NCBI GenBank assembly: GCA_937911045.1
Contig: CALEPX010000039.1
Coordinates: 1 to 64,000, forward strand
Direction of reading: 5' to 3'
DNA from: an uncultured Fretibacterium sp.
GTDB lineage: Bacteria; Synergistota; Synergistia; Synergistales; Aminobacteriaceae
Length of the DNA: 64,000 nucleotides
Shown here: positions 17,190-25,927 of the stretch, piece after piece
How the letters are laid out: each line of letters starts with the position of its first letter
Numbering within the stretch: position 1 is the first letter of the stretch
Made by a program: the position numbers and the translations under genes
Notes under the pieces: model-generated
Told to the model about the DNA's origin: nothing
Database searches by the model: none
What the model saw: the letters and a program-made list of their open reading frames with translations, nothing else

Positions 17190-19607
17190 CTATATTATGA
17201 AATCCTCTACGTTATAATCTTCCGGCACAGTCACGCCAGTTTCGTCATCATACGCTGCTGCTGACAAAATCAACACTTTGTAATTCTCGTTGCTTGGGTA
17301 TGCTTCAAGAAATCCGTTTTCAATCAGCGAATTTTTCTGCCCTTCGTAAATATTCACTGCGTACTGCTGCAAATCCTGTATCTTCCCGTACGCTTTGAAT
17401 ATCTTGTATTTATCGCTCAATTCCGAACGTAACGCATCGATTTTCTCCCGCCCTTCAGCGTATGGCACAAGAACATCGTATGTATTATCGTCAAATACCT
17501 GAAAATCTTCCGCGACTTTCTTGAACGGAACATGTAGAAAATACGCTTTGTCTGTTTCGGAAACAGATGAGTTCTCGTTAGCAAGCAGGTTCGCCAAGTA
17601 TAAACCTTTCACCGGATAAGCGAGATTTGCTTGTTCATGCTTGTATAACTTCCCATAGAACAATTTCACAGCTTCGTCGCCGATTAGGTCATTTCGGATT
17701 TCCCCGTTAGAACTATTCATCACTTCAAGAGTGCAGTCTTGAGCATTTTTTATATCCGGAAGTTTCGTTAGGCTTTTGCTCTCGTCTTTGAGTTTTACCA
17801 CGAAGAATTTGCCGGCATTTCCGTATTCATTGCTTCTGTTACAGCGTCCAGCAGCTTGAGCCAGATTATCTACACCTGCCACTACACGAATTACTCGTTC
17901 AAACGAGAAATCTATTCCTGCTTCAACCAACTGCGTAGAAATACACATTACTTTCCCTGACTTGCTTTCTCGCACTGAGTCCAATCGCGCCTTCACATCA
18001 TCAAGAACACGTGTTCTATGAGCCTTGCACATCGACGTTGACAAGTGAAAAATTTCTATGCCAGCTTCATCGTGCAGCCTATTTTTCGCCATTCGATAAA
18101 TATCGCGTGCTTCACGTTTCGTGTTGCATATCAGCAAGACCGAGCTACATTCGGAGATTTGTTCACAGCAAAAATCAGCGCATTCATCAAAACTCATTCC
18201 GCAAGAATCTATCTTGTCTATAATTTCAGCTCTCTTGAACAAGTCTTTCTGAGAGTGATTCAGCTTTACCATATCTTCAGGTTCGGAATATATCACGGGC
18301 CATTTCACCTTGCCGAAAACAGGCTGTGTCGCCGAAGAAAGTATGAACGTAGTATTGCAAAATTCCGCGAAAAAATTCACCGCCATATTAAACATGTAAA
18401 TTATTTTCAACGGTAATGATTGTATCTCGTCGATTATCACGATTGAATTTACAAGTGCCTGCATACGTCCAATCTGTGAAGTCTTGTTAGCAAAAAGCAC
18501 ATCCAAAAACTGAACCAGCGTAGTTATGACTACCGGCGAATCCCAAGATGCAGCTAACAGTTCGTAATTATCAAGAGCCTCTGCGCTTTTGGATTTTTCC
18601 TGCAAAACGTTCGAATGATGTTCAAAAATGTATTCTTCATTGCTTATGTGTTCTCGAATAACCTTTGCATTCTGATCCAAGATGCTCAAGAGCGGGATTA
18701 CTACGATTATGCGTTTTTTACAATATTTTGCGGCGTGAGCGTAGGCATATCTGAGAAGCGAAAGAGTTTTTCCGCCACCTGTCGGGACATTGAGCTTATA
18801 AATTCCCGAGGGATTTTCGGCGAAAGCTTTGCACTGTTCCGAGATATTTCTGCGCACATCACTGAGAGCATTCTTGGGTAGAGCGTCTAACTTTTCCTCC
18901 AGCAAATTCAGTTCCTGCTGCCAATCCGGTTTTAGTGATTTATGTCTTGGCTGCCTCATAAATTCTATCGTATCTCTACGATCTGCGTATATAATCGACG
19001 AGAGCAATAACCGACACAACATGCTTATACAGAAATATGCCATACGCTTGCTCTCTTGAGTTTTGGGCAAAAAGTTCTCGCAAGTGTCGTGAAAAATTTT
19101 GAAATCAGATGCGGATTTCTTGAAAAGCGATTTCAGTTCTTCTTGCGCACAGACTTGCTCAGAAAACCCGTTCACAGATTCTTCGTAGCATATAGATTTT
19201 CTATCACAATTCAATCTATATATGAATCCGTTATTCTTTCCGTCAGGCTTGTAATCCAGTCCGCAGCAGTCGAACATACCATGATGTGAACCTGCCGCGA
19301 ACGATAATATTTCAGCGAACAAGTACTCAAACGGATTATTATTCTGCAGCAAATGAAAATTTTCCAGTATCCAGATCACTGCCGCGAAAGTGTGATTAAC
19401 GGAACCTCGAATAGCATTCTCATCGCGTAAATATTCTTGAAAGTCTGTTTTTGCTTTACCCATGTCGTGCAACAAACCGCCGCAACGAGCCATGTCGCTA
19501 AAAATAGTTCCATCCAGAGCACTGCAAGCGTAACTGGCTACATTAAAACTGTGATCCTTCAGAGATTGCTGCCTGTTTTCCTGTGATATGTGCGCTAAAT
19601 ACATCAT
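17190..19607 (-). CDS. cas3: CRISPR-associated helicase/nuclease Cas3 (type I, orphan)
   Basis: An 805-residue intact Cas3. The N-terminal HD nuclease domain has His19, HD at 47-48 (LLHDMGKAK), His72 and SHHG (107-110). The DExD/H helicase has Walker A PTGGGKT (275-281), motif II DEIQ (393-396), motif III SSATQP, and the C-terminal QLVEAGIDFSFERV and QAAGRCNRS motifs. Cas3 is the strand-nicking, processive nuclease-helicase recruited by Cascade in type I systems; size and layout look like I-C, or otherwise I-B or I-A. No other cas gene or repeat array is visible on either side. It lies just past the ssrA 3' end, a common integration site. The start follows AAAAGGAAAAG; the second ATG is also possible. 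Confidence 0.93.
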   Translation of the reverse strand: MMYLAHISQENRQQSLKDHSFNVASYACSALDGTIFSDMARCGGLLHDMGKAKTDFQEYLRDENAIRGSVNHTFAAVIWILENFHLLQNNNPFEYLFAEILSFAAGSHHGMFDCCGLDYKPDGKNNGFIYRLNCDRKSICYEESVNGFSEQVCAQEELKSLFKKSASDFKIFHDTCENFLPKTQESKRMAYFCISMLCRLLLSSIIYADRRDTIEFMRQPRHKSLKPDWQQELNLLEEKLDALPKNALSDVRRNISEQCKAFAENPSGIYKLNVPTGGGKTLSLLRYAYAHAAKYCKKRIIVVIPLLSILDQNAKVIREHISNEEYIFEHHSNVLQEKSKSAEALDNYELLAASWDSPVVITTLVQFLDVLFANKTSQIGRMQALVNSIVIIDEIQSLPLKIIYMFNMAVNFFAEFCNTTFILSSATQPVFGKVKWPVIYSEPEDMVKLNHSQKDLFKRAEIIDKIDSCGMSFDECADFCCEQISECSSVLLICNTKREARDIYRMAKNRLHDEAGIEIFHLSTSMCKAHRTRVLDDVKARLDSVRESKSGKVMCISTQLVEAGIDFSFERVIRVVAGVDNLAQAAGRCNRSNEYGNAGKFFVVKLKDESKSLTKLPDIKNAQDCTLEVMNSSNGEIRNDLIGDEAVKLFYGKLYKHEQANLAYPVKGLYLANLLANENSSVSETDKAYFLHVPFKKVAEDFQVFDDNTYDVLVPYAEGREKIDALRSELSDKYKIFKAYGKIQDLQQYAVNIYEGQKNSLIENGFLEAYPSNENYKVLILSAAAYDDETGVTVPEDYNVEDFII

Positions 19608-19640
19608 GATTTCTTTTCCTTTTCAAAATTTATCACCGTG

Positions 19641-19670
19641 ATTATACAGGACAAATCACCATCTAAGCAA
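19641..19670 (-). promoter_or_regulatory. Candidate promoter of cas3
   Basis: On the minus strand, TATAAT (complement of 19641-19646) with TTGCTT (complement of 19665-19670) at an 18-bp spacing. It is about 35 bases upstream of the cas3 ATG, so cas3 probably has its own transcript. Confidence 0.5.
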
Positions 19671-19798
19671 CATATTTGAGGCGTAATTTTCTCTTAATCC
19701 GGATATTTTGAGTGCAAAACTTCGAACCAGAATCTCACATCGTAAGCTGGCGATAATATTTCATCGTGAACTCATTCACTCAATCTTGACAAATTCGC

Positions 19799-19833
19799 AA
19801 AAAGCATTCCCCGAAAAATTTCCGAGAAATGCT
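19799..19833 (-). terminator. Rho-independent terminator of ssrA
   Basis: On the minus strand AGCATT (complement of 19828-19833) pairs with AATGCT (complement of 19803-19808), with further CTCGG/TCGGG pairing inside, followed by a T-run. It lies about 40 bases after the tmRNA CCA end. Confidence 0.8.
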
Positions 19834-19873
19834 CTGAATATATTTCCAACTCGAACTTGTCGAGATTATCTTC

Positions 19874-20230
19874 TGGTGGAGGCGGGGAGAATCGAACTCC
19901 CGTCCAACGTGGGCCAATCGTGATGGCGCTACAAGCTTAGTTTCCTTTGAATTGTCGTCGGGGATTTGGCAGAAAACAACCGTCCCGTTCCAAGATTTCT
20001 TAACTTAGGCGCGTGAACAAAATCCGATTACACGCGGGGCATCTGTCTAAATTGACACCTTAGGCGAACCGACAGAAAAATTCTGCCCTCGGCGTAGCTG
20101 GCAACTAGGCCGCTAATGCATAATTATTTTCGACATTTATTGTCTTGCCCGAAGTTTTACGAGTGATTACAGACTTTCCTCGGCTTGCTCCTTCAGACCC
20201 TCCATCACGCTGTCGAAACCTGTCGCCCCC
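19874..20230 (-). ncRNA. ssrA: tmRNA (ssrA)
   Basis: Read on the minus strand, the RNA begins GGGGGCGACAGG (from 20230) and ends with a T-arm-like GGGAGTTCGATTCTCC and CGCCTCCACCA (ending 19874). The 5' GGGGGCG and 3' CGCCTCC make the acceptor stem, and CCA is encoded. The tag-coding part ends in NVENNYALAA with a TAG stop (complement of 20105-20107). The upstream codons read ACA-ATA, so the tag may start with Thr or Ile instead of the usual Ala. tmRNA with SmpB rescues stalled ribosomes and marks the protein for degradation. smpB lies 7 bases upstream on the same strand, and a terminator follows. Confidence 0.95.
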
Positions 20231-20237
20231 AAAATTA

Positions 20238-20738
20238 TTATTCATAACGTCCACTGTCACGAATCGCCCGTGCAATATTGCGTTTCGCATCTCGTTCTGC
20301 CATCGCGTCACGCTTATCATACGAAGTTTTGCCGCGAACTAGTCCTAACTCAACTTTAGCGCGCTTCCCGTCCTTCACGTAAACACTCAGCGGAACTAAC
20401 GTCAATCCCTTCTCACGAATTTTGCTGCGTAAGCGAATGATCTCGTGCTTGTGCATCAACAATTTTCGATCACGTTCGGGTTCATGATTGTAATACGTCC
20501 CCTTTTCGTACGGCGAAATGTGAACTCCCTCAAGCCACAACTCACACTTCGAATCAATTGACGCGTAAGAATCTTTCAGGTTCAAATTCCCGGCGCGAAC
20601 ACTCTTGATCTCCGTGCCAGTCAAAACAATCCCACACTCAAAAGAATCTATCACGAAATAATCATGACGTGCCTTGCGATTCTGCGCAACAGTTTTGTTA
20701 TTATTTTTACTCTTACCAACTCCGTTCGTATTCTTCAT
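20238..20738 (-). CDS. smpB: tmRNA-binding protein SmpB
   Basis: A 166-residue protein from the ATG at 20738 (MKNTNGVGKSK). It has the SmpB core: NRKARHDYFVIDSFECGIVL, TGTEIKSVRAGNLNLKDSYA, HISPYEKGTYYNHEPERDRKLL, then the basic C-terminal tail GKTSYDKRDAMAERDAKRNI. SmpB binds the tRNA-like part of tmRNA and places it in stalled ribosomes. A longer frame to TTG at 20774 exists, but that TTGACA fits better as the -35 box of the gene's own promoter. With that promoter the transcript would begin at, or within a base or two of, the ATG, so the mRNA may be leaderless. Confidence 0.95.
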   Translation of the reverse strand: MKNTNGVGKSKNNNKTVAQNRKARHDYFVIDSFECGIVLTGTEIKSVRAGNLNLKDSYASIDSKCELWLEGVHISPYEKGTYYNHEPERDRKLLMHKHEIIRLRSKIREKGLTLVPLSVYVKDGKRAKVELGLVRGKTSYDKRDAMAERDAKRNIARAIRDSGRYE

Positions 20739-20745
20739 GACACGA

Positions 20746-20774
20746 AATTTACAACAAATCTCGAACTTTGTCAA
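20746..20774 (-). promoter_or_regulatory. Promoter of smpB-ssrA
   Basis: Minus strand TTGACA (complement of 20769-20774), 17-bp spacer, TAAATT (complement of 20746-20751). Only 7 bases separate the -10 box from the smpB ATG, which predicts a leaderless transcript. No Shine-Dalgarno is visible before this ATG. Confidence 0.6.
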
Positions 20775-20802
20775 TTATTTTCGAATTTCGCAATTTTCAC
20801 GC

Positions 20803-20830
20803 AAAAGTTTTCGAGTTCGTCCGCCGATAT
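20803..20830 (+). promoter_or_regulatory. Sigma-28 (FliA)-type promoter of fliD
   Basis: AAAAGTTT (20803-20810) and GCCGATAT (20823-20830) each match 7 of 8 bases of the flagellar consensus TAAAGTTT/GCCGATAA, with a 12-bp spacer (usual 11). It lies about 40 bases before the fliD start, in the right orientation. Confidence 0.7.
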
Positions 20831-20871
20831 TCAAGTCAGGATATTTTTTACAAAACAGGAGGTTAAAATCT

Positions 20872-23800
20872 ATGTCTGGTTCTATGAGTATTTCAGGTAT
20901 AGTTTCAGGCGTCGATTGGGACTCAATGATCGACTCCATAATTGAGGCTGCTCAACAACCTGCTATGGTCAAAGTCAACAAACGTACCAATCTTGTCAAC
21001 AAAAAATCGCTCTTCGAAGAAATGAAAGTCTCAATGCAGTCGCTGCAATCCTCGATTTCTCCGCTCAAACTCCCGTCAACTTATAAAGCCAAGGAAATCG
21101 AGATCGAACGCTTAGACCGCAACGGTTCTTCAAAAGGCGTTTTGACCGCTTCAGTTAATGCTGACGCCGAAGTCGCTGTGTACGATCTAAAGGTCGAACA
21201 ACTCGCAACTGCTCAAACCGTACGTTCAAATCAAATCACGAGTTCAAAATTATCCAGCTTGACTAATATGCCGGAATCTTCAACTTTGTACATAACTGCT
21301 GCTGGTCAGAAAGTAGGCATCGAAGTCAGTTCGAGTGATTCATTGCAATCGCTCAAATCCAAGATCAACAACAAACTCAAAACTCTCAGCACACCAATCG
21401 ATGTCACAGCTTCAGTCGTCGATAACAGACTCATTCTCAAAAGCGACAACACCGGTGAAGGCGCAACTACCGTCAACGAATCTTTCACGATTAACACGAC
21501 CGGCAGAAACACTCTATCCGATATTTTCGTGCAATATCCCGAAGATCTCGAACTCAAAAATTCCAGCGGCACAACTTACACGCTAAATCAAGATTTTCAG
21601 GTCGTAAATAACAACGAAATTCGCTGGATCGACAGCACAATCGATGACGGCTCAGTCAAAACCGGCGACGCTTACACAGCCACGTACACTACATCAGGAA
21701 CGGACAATTTCAGATCTAAAGCAATCACTCGCGGCTCATCAACTACGGACAATTTCGCAACAGCTTTAGGCTTCACGATTTCGAGTATTTCGTCTCAAGA
21801 ACGGTACACGATTACTTCCGTGAACGGCGAGATTTTGACTGATAATTCGATCGAATCAGACAGTTCGGTCAGGATCAAGTACGAAAACGGCAACAAACGT
21901 CACTACGGCGAATATTTCCTCACGTTCAACCAGATGAAATCGCAACTCGGCATTGACACAGATACCATGGACGAAGACGAGATCAACGAGATTTATAACA
22001 AAGCTTTCGTTCTGACTGACAGCTCAAAAACTTACGTGTACGGGACTGACTTCACTCTTTCCGAGGACACAGATACAGGCTGGATCAAAATCAACTGGGC
22101 TGAAGGTGCTGAACCTGCCCAAAAATCGGATCTCTCGCTGACGTACTATACGACTGCTGATTATCAGGAAAATACCTACGTTGGCGGCACGGACTTCACT
22201 CTCAACGGCACAACTGCAACATGGACAACGTCAACGCCTCCAGCAGCTGGCACGAAGCTTTACCTGAACTACACAACTGGCGATGCTTTCGACTCAACAG
22301 GGACAGAAACCCAGACGCTCCTCAAGCTCAAATACGGTGGTGGCGAACAGGACGGCGGTTATCTGTCACTCGCGCAAATCAAGACGCAAATTGGCGTTAC
22401 AGACGATACAGACGAAACTCTTCAAGCTGCACTGTTCAATCGAAGTTTGACTATAACGGATTCCAACAATTCCAACTATGAGTACAAGTACGGCACTGAT
22501 TACACACTCGTCGATAACGGCAACGGCTGGGCTGAAATTCAATGGCTCAGTGACGGACAATCTCCGTCAGATATTTCGAACTTGACAGTGTCTTACAACA
22601 CAAACCCAACTCCAATCTCAACAGACAGCTACGGCACTGCGACAGACCAGAATCTGATCAGACTTGCTTACAGCGAGGGCGAACTTTCATACAACGAGAC
22701 AAGTTATCTCTCGTACGACCAAATTCTGAGATATTTAAGAATCAATGACTCAACTTCAGATGACGTCAAAAAATCGCTCTTCAACACTTGTTTAACTATT
22801 ACCAATTCCAACGGTATAACTTACACTTACGGTGATGATTTCACAATCAGCGAGGGGACAGGTGGTTGGGCTTCATTGGATTGGGGAGAAAACGTAACAG
22901 AGCCGGAAAACGTAACAATTTCATTAAATACTCCTTCGAGAATAGATGTCAAGGGTGACGAAGTTATTACTACATCAACCGGATATCGCGTTCTTAAATC
23001 GGCTGACTACACAAATTTCAACTTCAATTTAACGGATTATATATCCTATCTCGGTTTTGCAGAATTAGTAGGTTGTGACCCTAGCAGCGTAACGTCGCGT
23101 ACCGGATTACAGAATTTGCAAAACGTCGAAGAACATTTTCAACTGAGCAATACGGATGGTACATCTTATACTTACGGAACTGACTATTACATTAGAGCTC
23201 GTGGTGGAATTGGAACTGCTGCTTTTGCACACATTCAGTGGCTGGGAAATTATCTTAACACGCCTCCGGATGACAGTGACTTGATTTTTGAATTAAAAGA
23301 CGTGCCATCTACACAGATTAACATCACCGGTGGCACGGCAGACAAGCAAACTCAGCTGAAGATCTACGACAACAGCGGTTCTCTCTCAGACGGCACCGGC
23401 AGTTATTTCACGCTCTCGGAGCTAAACTCCACACTCGGGATCACCAGTACTATGAACGACTCAGCAAAAGCCTTCTTGTACAATCAAGCAATTAGCATCA
23501 AAGATTCTAACGATACCGAATACCTTTACGGAACTTATTACACACTTGAATCCGACGACAATGACAATACGTTCATCGTTTGGGATCCTAGCGTCACTGC
23601 TCCAAAAGCATCAGACTTGACGATCAAGTTCGGGTACTCAGAGCAACAGATCATAATAGACGGCGACGACAGCAAAATTTCTGAGTATAACGTTGTATTG
23701 TTTGAGAATGCTAACGGAACAACCATGACCTACGAGCAATTACTAGCGAAACTCGGGCTCGATGAAAACGCTACAAGTAACGAAATAAATTCCGCGTTCG

Positions 23801-25851
23801 ATGAATATTTCACAGTCACGGATTCTTCAGGCAACACTTACACTCGTGGCACTGATTTCAACTTGGTCACAGATAACGTAACAGGCTTCCCGGAGATCTC
23901 TTGGGGAACAACACCCCAGCCCAATGACGTAACTTTCTCGTTCAACAAAGAATCTGAGGGTGGCGATGTCATAACGTTCAATCTATCTCGAAACGACACC
24001 GACTTAATCCAAACTAACACTAGCAAATCTGATGTGCCAACTTACACGAAATTCCAGAACGCTGACACAATCACGATAACTTACGGGGACAGAACTTACT
24101 ACGAGGGTTACGACTTCGAGATAGCTCAGGACGACGACGCAAACGCAACTATCAAATGGAACACAACTGACTCCAACGGCAACGACATAACTTGGTATCA
24201 GCCTGACCCGGGACAAAGCTCAATCTACACGATCAATCTTTATGACGAAGACGGGAATTTGACGCACAATTATTCAGCGTTCAGAAGTTATCAGGACAGC
24301 ATCGACATGACCGACATTGGCTTCACGTCAGCTAACGGAGCTTTTACTTCGCTAACTTTCGACGGCACTACTTACGAATTTGATGACGATAACGCAATCA
24401 GTGATCTCAGCGTGAATTTTACTAAGGCATCGGACTTGGACACGCATGATACCATGATGTATCTCAACTGGGCTGCTCCGTCACGAACTGCTAACTCAAA
24501 TCTGCCCTCTTACGGCGACACAATCAATGCCGAATACGCCTACAACGTCAACACTTTCGCGCTCGATTCGGACAACGATAATTTGCTCAGCGTTCTTGGA
24601 TTGAATTACAACGAAAACGATCTGCCAGACCCCGACGATTACACCAACGGCGAAGATGATGACGATTACAAGAAAGCTCTCGCTAAATACGAAGAACATT
24701 TCACCGCGGCTCAGGACGCAGTTTTCTATCTTGACGGCGAACGCGAAACACGCTCATCAAATTATATCGGCGAAGATTATAATAACGAGTTAATCAAAGG
24801 CATGACGATTCATTTGACGGGTGTGGGCGAAGTTTCTCTCGAAGTTTCTCACGATGCGGAAAAAGCTGTCGAATCGATTCAAACTATGGTCGATAGTTAT
24901 AATAGCATCATGAGCTGGATTAACACGCGCATGTCCGAAAAACAACTCGACGAAACTACCGCAGCAACTGTTGACTCGGATGACTTCAGAATGCGTTGGG
25001 GACTTCTGCACGGAAACTCTCTGCTCAGACAAACAAAGTCTAAAATGCGTGACTTAATCTCACAGAATTTCGTGTTCACATTCACCGAGAGATCAAGTTC
25101 TGATTCTGTCTACGGAACAATGGGCTTCAACGGTCTGAAATCGTCATCAACTCTGAGAATACGCTACGCCGACGGAAAATACGCGGATTTAACCGTCAAT
25201 ACTGACGACACTCTCGAAACTCTGCTGAAAAAACTCGATTCTGAGAATAATTCCAAGATAACTGACCCGTTCTACGATATTTATTACGACGAGGACGGCA
25301 AGTTACGCCAAGAACCTCTCGTGAAATTCGCAATCGATGACGACAAACTTTCAATCAAATCCACGACAAGCGACGAGATAACTTTATCCGGCACGAGCGC
25401 AATGAACGCTTTGAAACTCAATTACACGTACAAAGGCTTGTATCAAATCGGCATTCAAACAACTTCCGATGATTACGGCAAATCCGGTGAAATTGATTTC
25501 GATTCGAGTGAATTTATGGAAGCTCTCGAAGATAATCCCGATGAAGTTCAGGCTTTGATGCTGAAATTCGCGGGGCAAATGGACACGTGGGTGAAATCAA
25601 TGCTGACGAGTTCGGGCGACACTTCCGGAACTTTGACGCGTGAGATCGAAAATCTCGAAAATCAAATCTCGGACATTGACGAATATTTGAGCGATTATCA
25701 GGACAGGCTCGATCGTCAGGAAGAATCTTTGCGCTCGAAATACAACTCTGCCGAACAGCAAATCTCAAGCTTATCTCAACAGGCGAACTCAATCGCAGCA
25801 ATCTTGAACCAGCTTAACGGCTACACTTCAAGTTCCAGCAGCGACAGTTAA
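20872..25851 (+). CDS. fliD: Flagellar hook-associated protein 2 / filament cap FliD, giant form
   Basis: A 1659-residue protein; FliD is usually 400-800. ATG 20872 follows AGGAGG (20857-20862), although the frame is open further upstream. The N-terminal domain (MSISGIVSGVDWDSMIDSII, LEVEQLA-type segment YDLKVEQLATAQTVRSNQI) and the C-terminal coiled region (ITHL-like TIHLTGVGEVSLEV, YNSIMSWIN, the SGEIDFDSSEF segment, DRLDRQEESLRSKYNS) are classic FliD. Between them lie about six 100-120-residue modules with a recurring Y-x-YGTDFTL...I.W motif plus Asp/Asn/Thr-rich linkers. FliD caps the filament tip and folds flagellin, and its variable middle faces outward and often binds host surfaces. 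No other flagellar gene is in view. Confidence 0.92.
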   Translation: MSGSMSISGIVSGVDWDSMIDSIIEAAQQPAMVKVNKRTNLVNKKSLFEEMKVSMQSLQSSISPLKLPSTYKAKEIEIERLDRNGSSKGVLTASVNADAEVAVYDLKVEQLATAQTVRSNQITSSKLSSLTNMPESSTLYITAAGQKVGIEVSSSDSLQSLKSKINNKLKTLSTPIDVTASVVDNRLILKSDNTGEGATTVNESFTINTTGRNTLSDIFVQYPEDLELKNSSGTTYTLNQDFQVVNNNEIRWIDSTIDDGSVKTGDAYTATYTTSGTDNFRSKAITRGSSTTDNFATALGFTISSISSQERYTITSVNGEILTDNSIESDSSVRIKYENGNKRHYGEYFLTFNQMKSQLGIDTDTMDEDEINEIYNKAFVLTDSSKTYVYGTDFTLSEDTDTGWIKINWAEGAEPAQKSDLSLTYYTTADYQENTYVGGTDFTLNGTTATWTTSTPPAAGTKLYLNYTTGDAFDSTGTETQTLLKLKYGGGEQDGGYLSLAQIKTQIGVTDDTDETLQAALFNRSLTITDSNNSNYEYKYGTDYTLVDNGNGWAEIQWLSDGQSPSDISNLTVSYNTNPTPISTDSYGTATDQNLIRLAYSEGELSYNETSYLSYDQILRYLRINDSTSDDVKKSLFNTCLTITNSNGITYTYGDDFTISEGTGGWASLDWGENVTEPENVTISLNTPSRIDVKGDEVITTSTGYRVLKSADYTNFNFNLTDYISYLGFAELVGCDPSSVTSRTGLQNLQNVEEHFQLSNTDGTSYTYGTDYYIRARGGIGTAAFAHIQWLGNYLNTPPDDSDLIFELKDVPSTQINITGGTADKQTQLKIYDNSGSLSDGTGSYFTLSELNSTLGITSTMNDSAKAFLYNQAISIKDSNDTEYLYGTYYTLESDDNDNTFIVWDPSVTAPKASDLTIKFGYSEQQIIIDGDDSKISEYNVVLFENANGTTMTYEQLLAKLGLDENATSNEINSAFDEYFTVTDSSGNTYTRGTDFNLVTDNVTGFPEISWGTTPQPNDVTFSFNKESEGGDVITFNLSRNDTDLIQTNTSKSDVPTYTKFQNADTITITYGDRTYYEGYDFEIAQDDDANATIKWNTTDSNGNDITWYQPDPGQSSIYTINLYDEDGNLTHNYSAFRSYQDSIDMTDIGFTSANGAFTSLTFDGTTYEFDDDNAISDLSVNFTKASDLDTHDTMMYLNWAAPSRTANSNLPSYGDTINAEYAYNVNTFALDSDNDNLLSVLGLNYNENDLPDPDDYTNGEDDDDYKKALAKYEEHFTAAQDAVFYLDGERETRSSNYIGEDYNNELIKGMTIHLTGVGEVSLEVSHDAEKAVESIQTMVDSYNSIMSWINTRMSEKQLDETTAATVDSDDFRMRWGLLHGNSLLRQTKSKMRDLISQNFVFTFTERSSSDSVYGTMGFNGLKSSSTLRIRYADGKYADLTVNTDDTLETLLKKLDSENNSKITDPFYDIYYDEDGKLRQEPLVKFAIDDDKLSIKSTTSDEITLSGTSAMNALKLNYTYKGLYQIGIQTTSDDYGKSGEIDFDSSEFMEALEDNPDEVQALMLKFAGQMDTWVKSMLTSSGDTSGTLTREIENLENQISDIDEYLSDYQDRLDRQEESLRSKYNSAEQQISSLSQQANSIAAILNQLNGYTSSSSSDS
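21900..23960 (+). repeat. About six 310-440-bp modules in the fliD middle
   Basis: Protein-level repeats. Each unit has a short helix motif (xLxxxQIxxxLGIxxxxxD), a FNxxxxITDSNxxxY strand pair, YGTDFTL, and a WxxIxW...P..SDLTxSY end. The YGTDF-type motif falls near 22040, 22480, 22825, 23166, 23525 and 23835. Units are diverged at the DNA level, so this is an old expansion. Confidence 0.75.
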
Positions 25852-25870
25852 TTCACACGCAACAAAAAAA

Positions 25871-25906
25871 CTCCCGTGGGAAATTCAATTCTCCGGGAGC
25901 TTTTTT
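25871..25906 (+). terminator. Rho-independent terminator after fliD (probably bidirectional)
   Basis: CTCCCG (25871-25876) pairs with CGGGAG (25894-25899), then TTTTTT after a C. A7 before the stem means it can also end leftward transcription of the DUF4230 gene. Confidence 0.85.
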
Positions 25907-25927
25907 CACATATTTCTCAATCACATA

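Noticed and set aside
16993..19873. CRISPR array near cas3
   Set aside because: I read both flanks (16993-17189 and 19608-19873) and saw no regularly spaced direct repeats.
17190..19900. att-site duplication of the ssrA 3' end as an island boundary
   Set aside because: The GGTGGAGGCGG end of ssrA is not repeated downstream of cas3 in this window, and no integrase gene is seen, so an island is only a possibility.
20674..20872. Longer fliD start upstream of 20872
   Set aside because: The extension overlaps smpB in antisense and lies before the sigma-28 promoter; AGGAGG clearly marks ATG 20872.
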